A stretch of DNA of 8,740 nucleotides from Anaerolineales bacterium. Lineage in GTDB: Bacteria; Chloroflexota; Anaerolineae; Anaerolineales; Villigracilaceae. The position numbers were made by a program, and so were the translations under genes. The stretch covers positions 1 through 8,740 of the forward strand of contig JADGQD010000078.1 in assembly GCA_017882065.1 (NCBI GenBank), in the 5' to 3' direction. Numbering within the stretch: position 1 is the stretch's first letter; every line of letters begins with the position of its first letter. The notes below the pieces were generated by a model. The model did no database searches. It was not told where the DNA came from and saw nothing but the letters and a program-made list of their open reading frames with translations. Of the stretch, positions 6,652-8,740 are shown in pieces.

Positions 6652-7782
6652 TTAACCTAAATGCATCGGCATGATGACGTGCAGGAAGTTATCGTCTCCC
6701 ACCGGGCGGACGACACCCGGAGCGTTCTGAGCGGAGGTTTCCAGCGCCACGTTGGGTGATTTGACCACTTCCAGCACCTCGCGCAGATACTTGACATTGA
6801 AGGCAATCAGCAGACCGACGCCGTCAATCGTCGCCGCCACCACCGTCTCGTTCGAACCGGTCTCTTCGGACTGGGCGGAGATTTCCACCGAGCCGGGTTC
6901 CAGTTCGCCGGAGGATTTGATATTGAAGCGGGCCACATTCGAGCCTTCGCGGGCGAAGATCTCGGCTTGCTTGCAGGCCTTGAGCAGGGCCGGGGTTGAG
7001 AGGATGGTGCGGGATTTATACGAGCGCGGGATGATCTGCTGGAAATCCGGGAAGGTCCCGTCAATCAACTGCGAGACCACTTCCACTTCCTTCATGCGGA
7101 AGACAACCTGTCCACGGCCCTTGGGCATGACCATTGAAATCATCTCGTTGCCGTCACTGGCTACGCGCGCCAGTTCGCTCAGAGCGCGCGCCGGGATGAT
7201 GGCCGTAAACGGTTGCGCGGCGGGCTGGGACAGGGTTCCTTTGCGCACCGACAGACGGAAACCATCCGCGGAGGCCATCGTAATGGCATCCTTTTCCACC
7301 ATCACCAGCACACCCATCAGCACCGGACGGGCCTCGTCCGTTGAGGCGGCGAAGACCACCTGCGAAATCATGTCCTTGAAATCGGCCACGTTTAGCAGGA
7401 TGGCGCCTTCCATGTCCGGGATGGGCAGGGGCGGGAACTCCTGGGCGTCAATGCACTTGATGTCGGTGTTCGAGGCACCGCAGCGCACGTTCAGGGTCTG
7501 GGTGGAAGCGTTCAGGTTCAGGCTGACCTGCTCCTGCGGCAGTGTCCCGACCAGATCGGTGAAGGTGCGCGCCGGGATGGTGGTCGAGCCTTCTTCTTCG
7601 ATCTTGGCACCGATCCAGCAGGTGATGCCCAGTTCCAGGTTGGTGGCCGACAAGCGCAGACGGCCTTCGTCGCTGGCGATCAGGACGTTCGAGAGCACCG
7701 GCAGTGTACTGCGCGGCGAAACGGCGCGGGAGACGGTGCTCAACCCGCGGGCCAGGTTTTCTTGTAAGACGGTTACTTTCAT
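6652..7782 (-). CDS. dnaN: DNA polymerase III subunit beta (sliding clamp)
   Basis: A 376-residue beta clamp, the ring-shaped dimer that encircles DNA and tethers DNA polymerase III and other repair and replication enzymes. The three clamp repeats are recognisable: MKVTVLQENLARGL...SPRSTLPVLSNVLI (1-35) with SATNLELGI (45-53) and the IPARTFTDLV helix (69-78); the second repeat with TDEARPVLMGVLV and ASADGFRLSVRKG (170-182) and IIPARALSEL; and the third ending in VIMPMHLG, equivalent to the usual IMPMRL C-terminus that forms part of the partner-binding pocket. Length is close to the usual 365-380. The start ATG at 7780-7782 has AAGGAG/GGAGAGG 8-11 nt upstream. A candidate promoter lies at 7866-7894. 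dnaA, often adjacent in other bacteria, is not next to it here. The leader carries one copy of a dispersed GC-rich repeat. Confidence 0.97.
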   Translation of the reverse strand: MKVTVLQENLARGLSTVSRAVSPRSTLPVLSNVLIASDEGRLRLSATNLELGITCWIGAKIEEEGSTTIPARTFTDLVGTLPQEQVSLNLNASTQTLNVRCGASNTDIKCIDAQEFPPLPIPDMEGAILLNVADFKDMISQVVFAASTDEARPVLMGVLVMVEKDAITMASADGFRLSVRKGTLSQPAAQPFTAIIPARALSELARVASDGNEMISMVMPKGRGQVVFRMKEVEVVSQLIDGTFPDFQQIIPRSYKSRTILSTPALLKACKQAEIFAREGSNVARFNIKSSGELEPGSVEISAQSEETGSNETVVAATIDGVGLLIAFNVKYLREVLEVVKSPNVALETSAQNAPGVVRPVGDDNFLHVIMPMHLG

Positions 7783-7793
7783 CGCTCGGTCCT

Positions 7794-7799
7794 CTCCTT
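7794..7799 (-). promoter_or_regulatory. dnaN ribosome binding site
   Basis: AAGGAG on the minus strand, running into GAGG, 8-11 nt before the ATG at 7782. It abuts the end of the inverted dispersed repeat (7799-7829), and the similarity between the repeat copies weakly extends into it (four of the next five bases match). Confidence 0.7.
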
Positions 7800-7829
7800 C
7801 CCGTGCCCCGTCCGGGAACCGGGACTACC
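7799..7829 (-). repeat. Dispersed GC-rich repeat, copy in dnaN leader
   Basis: This 31-bp segment is the exact reverse complement of 8512-8542, which lies within the coding region upstream. It includes GTAGTCCCGGTTCCCGGAC read on the minus strand. The match resumes after one mismatch for four more bases, overlapping the dnaN ribosome site. It lies in the 5' untranslated leader of dnaN. An exact 31-bp match is far beyond chance in a window this size, so this is a true repeat family member. Confidence 0.85.
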
Positions 7830-7865
7830 ACGTCGGATAGGGCGGCGTAACGTCACCCTATTCGA

Positions 7866-7894
7866 AGTATATCCTGAGACCGTCAATGTGAGAA
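7866..7894 (-). promoter_or_regulatory. Candidate dnaN promoter
   Basis: On the minus strand, TTCTCA (7894-7889, 4 of 6 to TTGACA), a 17-nt spacer, and TATACT (7871-7866, 5 of 6 to TATAAT). Transcription would begin near 7859, giving a leader of about 77 nt that contains the dispersed repeat. An overlapping TTGACG is also present but is only 9 nt from the -10 box. The ACCGTC/GACGGT dyad (7879-7884 with 7895-7900) brackets the -35 region and could be an operator. Confidence 0.5.
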
Positions 7895-7930
7895 GACGGT
7901 TAACGGAACACGGTTTTCACAAAATCGGGG

Positions 7931-7974
7931 TTTGGGGTGTTGGCGGGCGGCAAACCGCCCGCCAACACCCCAAA
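7931..7974. terminator. Perfect 20-bp hairpin between dnaN and upstream gene
   Basis: Bases 7931-7950 pair perfectly with 7955-7974 around a CAAA loop; the inner stem is very GC-rich (GGCGGGCGG/CCGCCCGCC). On the plus strand it is followed at once by ATTTTCATTTT; on the minus strand by CCCCGATTTT, a weaker tail. By position it should end transcripts of the gene whose stop is at 8099 and insulate dnaN, although its better T-tail faces the other way. It may be bidirectional. Confidence 0.65.
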
Positions 7975-8098
7975 ATTTTCATTTTCCCCGCCCTGGGGCG
8001 GGGGTCACACCGTCCCGGTGTTGTTCCGGGAGGGGGTGGGGATTACCAGGCTTTCACAAGTTACTGCGAACTTAGCGATAGACTTTTTGATAGCCCTG

Positions 8099-8740
8099 TT
8101 AACGGAACAATAAGGATGCACCCAGGCTGACCAACAGGCCCAGGACTTCCAGACCAAACAGCCCGGCGATGACGTACAGGAAAATCATCGAGCCGGAGAC
8201 GGAGGCTTTCTGGCGGACTTCCTGACCCTCGGCCAGTTGACGCAGGGCCAGCGCGGCCTGGTTCAGGTCGGCCTGCGCGCTGCCAACCCACACCCAGCCC
8301 GCCGCCGCGCGCGGGACCACGAGCCGGCTGCCGTTAAATTTAACCAACCACGTCCGCAGGCTCTCGGGCGGGTCGAGCGCCAGGTCGGCCGGCAGGATGA
8401 CGGCTTGCGGGGTAGTCCCGGTTTCAGCACGGGACGGGGTAGTCCCGGTTTCAGCACGGGGCGGGGTAGTCCCGGTTTCAGCACGGGACGGGGTAGTCCC
8501 GGTTCCAGCGGGGTAGTCCCGGTTCCCGGACGGGGCACGGGACGGAGCCGTCTCTTTTGCCACCGGCTGGCTGACCAGTTGAAGTGCGGCGGGCAGGCGC
8601 GGGGTCTGTTTTTGAACCGCTGCCAGCATGGCCGGGCCGAAGGTCCCGTTTTCCACGTCGAAAATCAGGGTCGCGAAAGCGGCGTGCTTTTCGGTCAGGG
8701 CGCGCCCGGCTGTTTTCCCATCCTTGCCCAGTGTCAGGCC
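8099..8740 (-). CDS. Uncharacterised membrane-anchored protein with repeat linker (5' end outside window)
   Basis: The last 213 residues of a protein I do not recognise. The frame is open to the window edge (beginning GLTLGKDGKTAGRALTEKHA), so a GTG at 8656 is probably internal. In-window residues 1-62 look like a folded domain with an amphipathic helix (PAMLAAVQKQTPRLPAALQL). Residues about 65-111 are a low-complexity linker of nine-residue TGTTPSRAE-type repeats encoded by the DNA array at 8409-8543. Residues 115-178 appear to be a second small domain (RTWLVKFNGSRLVVPRAAAG, then a helix DLNQAALALRQLAEGQ). The C-terminus, about 184-212 (MIFLYVIAGLFGLEVLGLLV), is strongly hydrophobic and should anchor the protein in the membrane as one long or two short helices. 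It ends 316 nt before dnaN on the same strand. No catalytic motif is visible; a role cannot be assigned. Confidence 0.75.
   Translation of the reverse strand, partial: GLTLGKDGKTAGRALTEKHAAFATLIFDVENGTFGPAMLAAVQKQTPRLPAALQLVSQPVAKETAPSRAPSGNRDYPAGTGTTPSRAETGTTPPRAETGTTPSRAETGTTPQAVILPADLALDPPESLRTWLVKFNGSRLVVPRAAAGWVWVGSAQADLNQAALALRQLAEGQEVRQKASVSGSMIFLYVIAGLFGLEVLGLLVSLGASLLFR
8409..8543. repeat. 27-bp tandem repeat array inside coding region
   Basis: Three consecutive 27-bp units start at 8409, 8436 and 8463 (units 1 and 3 identical, unit 2 with one substitution). They are followed by a 20-bp shortened unit at 8490 and a divergent 34-bp unit at 8510. All five begin GGGGTAGTCCCGGTT. Because 27 is a multiple of 3, each full unit adds nine residues (TGTTPSRAE type) to the protein on the minus strand without shifting frame. 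The 20- and 34-bp units together total 54, which restores the frame. Confidence 0.93.
8512..8542 (+). repeat. Dispersed GC-rich repeat, copy within coding region
   Basis: This is the last, divergent unit of the tandem array and the exact reverse complement of 7799-7829 in the dnaN leader. On the minus strand it encodes the PSRAPSGNRDY part of the linker. The shared first 13 bases (GGTAGTCCCGGTT) link it to the other array units. Confidence 0.85.

Larger units (their letters stand above)
7783..8098. other. 316-nt spacer between dnaN and the upstream minus-strand gene
   Basis: No credible protein gene is seen here. From right to left (transcription direction) it holds: T-rich sequence after the upstream stop codon; a GC-rich stretch with short hairpins (7986-8003 and 8007-8021); a perfect 20-bp hairpin (7931-7974); the candidate dnaN promoter (7866-7894); a weak dyad ATAGGG...CCCTAT (7837-7861) near the expected transcription start; a 31-bp copy of a dispersed repeat (7799-7829); and the dnaN ribosome site. 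No consensus DnaA box (TTATCCACA) was found. Confidence 0.6.

Noticed and set aside
6752..7840. 362-residue open frame on the plus strand, antisense to dnaN
   Set aside because: It lies almost wholly inside the unmistakable dnaN gene, is rich in Ser, Arg and Thr as expected from antisense of GC-rich codons, and has no recognisable domain.
7783..8098. Replication origin (oriC) next to dnaN
   Set aside because: No TTATCCACA-type DnaA boxes, no clear AT-rich unwinding region and no dnaA in the window; the spacer is mostly GC-rich hairpins.
7899..8109. 12-bp direct repeat GTTAACGGAACA at 7899-7910 and 8098-8109
   Set aside because: One or two exact 12-mer repeats are expected by chance in about 8.7 kb; the second copy overlaps a stop codon and the flanks do not match.
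8409..8543. CRISPR array
   Set aside because: The 27-bp units are directly adjacent with no variable spacers, and the array is in frame within a coding region.

Overview
The window looks like chromosomal DNA from a free-living bacterium, moderately GC-rich by eye, with dense coding, short spacers and ATGA start/stop overlaps. The mix of genes (ABC-2 exporter, DUF4177 protein, soluble GAF histidine kinase, stand-alone PEP/pyruvate-binding protein, GT87 glycosyltransferase, bacterial beta clamp) and a Gram-positive-type LexA-like box would fit Chloroflexota, perhaps Anaerolineae. That placement is inference from general similarity; no rRNA or other decisive marker is present. Nothing points to a phage, plasmid or insertion sequence.

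Layout. Plus strand, left part: the C-terminal end of an ABC transporter ATPase (1-438), overlapping by 4 nt its ABC-2 permease (435-1196); a small DUF4177-like protein (1255-1473) preceded by a 16-bp palindrome that closely matches the ParB-binding site parS (1213-1228); a terminator (1497-1528); a perfect 32-bp palindrome with a LexA/SOS-type core (1531-1562); then a soluble GAF-domain histidine kinase (1613-2887) ending at a strong terminator (2971-3010). Minus strand, right part, in transcription order: the C-terminal part of an unrecognised membrane-anchored protein with a tandem-repeat linker (8740-8099), a 316-nt spacer holding a 20-bp perfect hairpin and a probable dnaN promoter, dnaN (7782-6652), a hairpin terminator (6602-6626), and a two-gene unit of a GT87 membrane glycosyltransferase (6583-5345) and a PEP/pyruvate-binding protein (5348-3033) joined by an ATGA overlap. 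The two halves converge at about 2888-3032.

How the parts relate. The ABC pair forms one exporter. The GT87/PEP-binding pair is probably translationally coupled, but no common pathway is evident. The parS-like site and dnaN suggest a replication-origin-proximal location, although I see no DnaA-box cluster and no dnaA, parA or parB in the window.

The least ordinary signals are non-coding or repetitive: the parS-like palindrome and a degenerate second copy inside the permease gene; the 32-bp palindrome overlapping the likely promoter of the histidine kinase; and a GC-rich repeat family that occurs as a 27-bp tandem array inside a coding region and as an inverted 31-bp exact copy in the dnaN leader. 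I found no complete new defence or mobile system.
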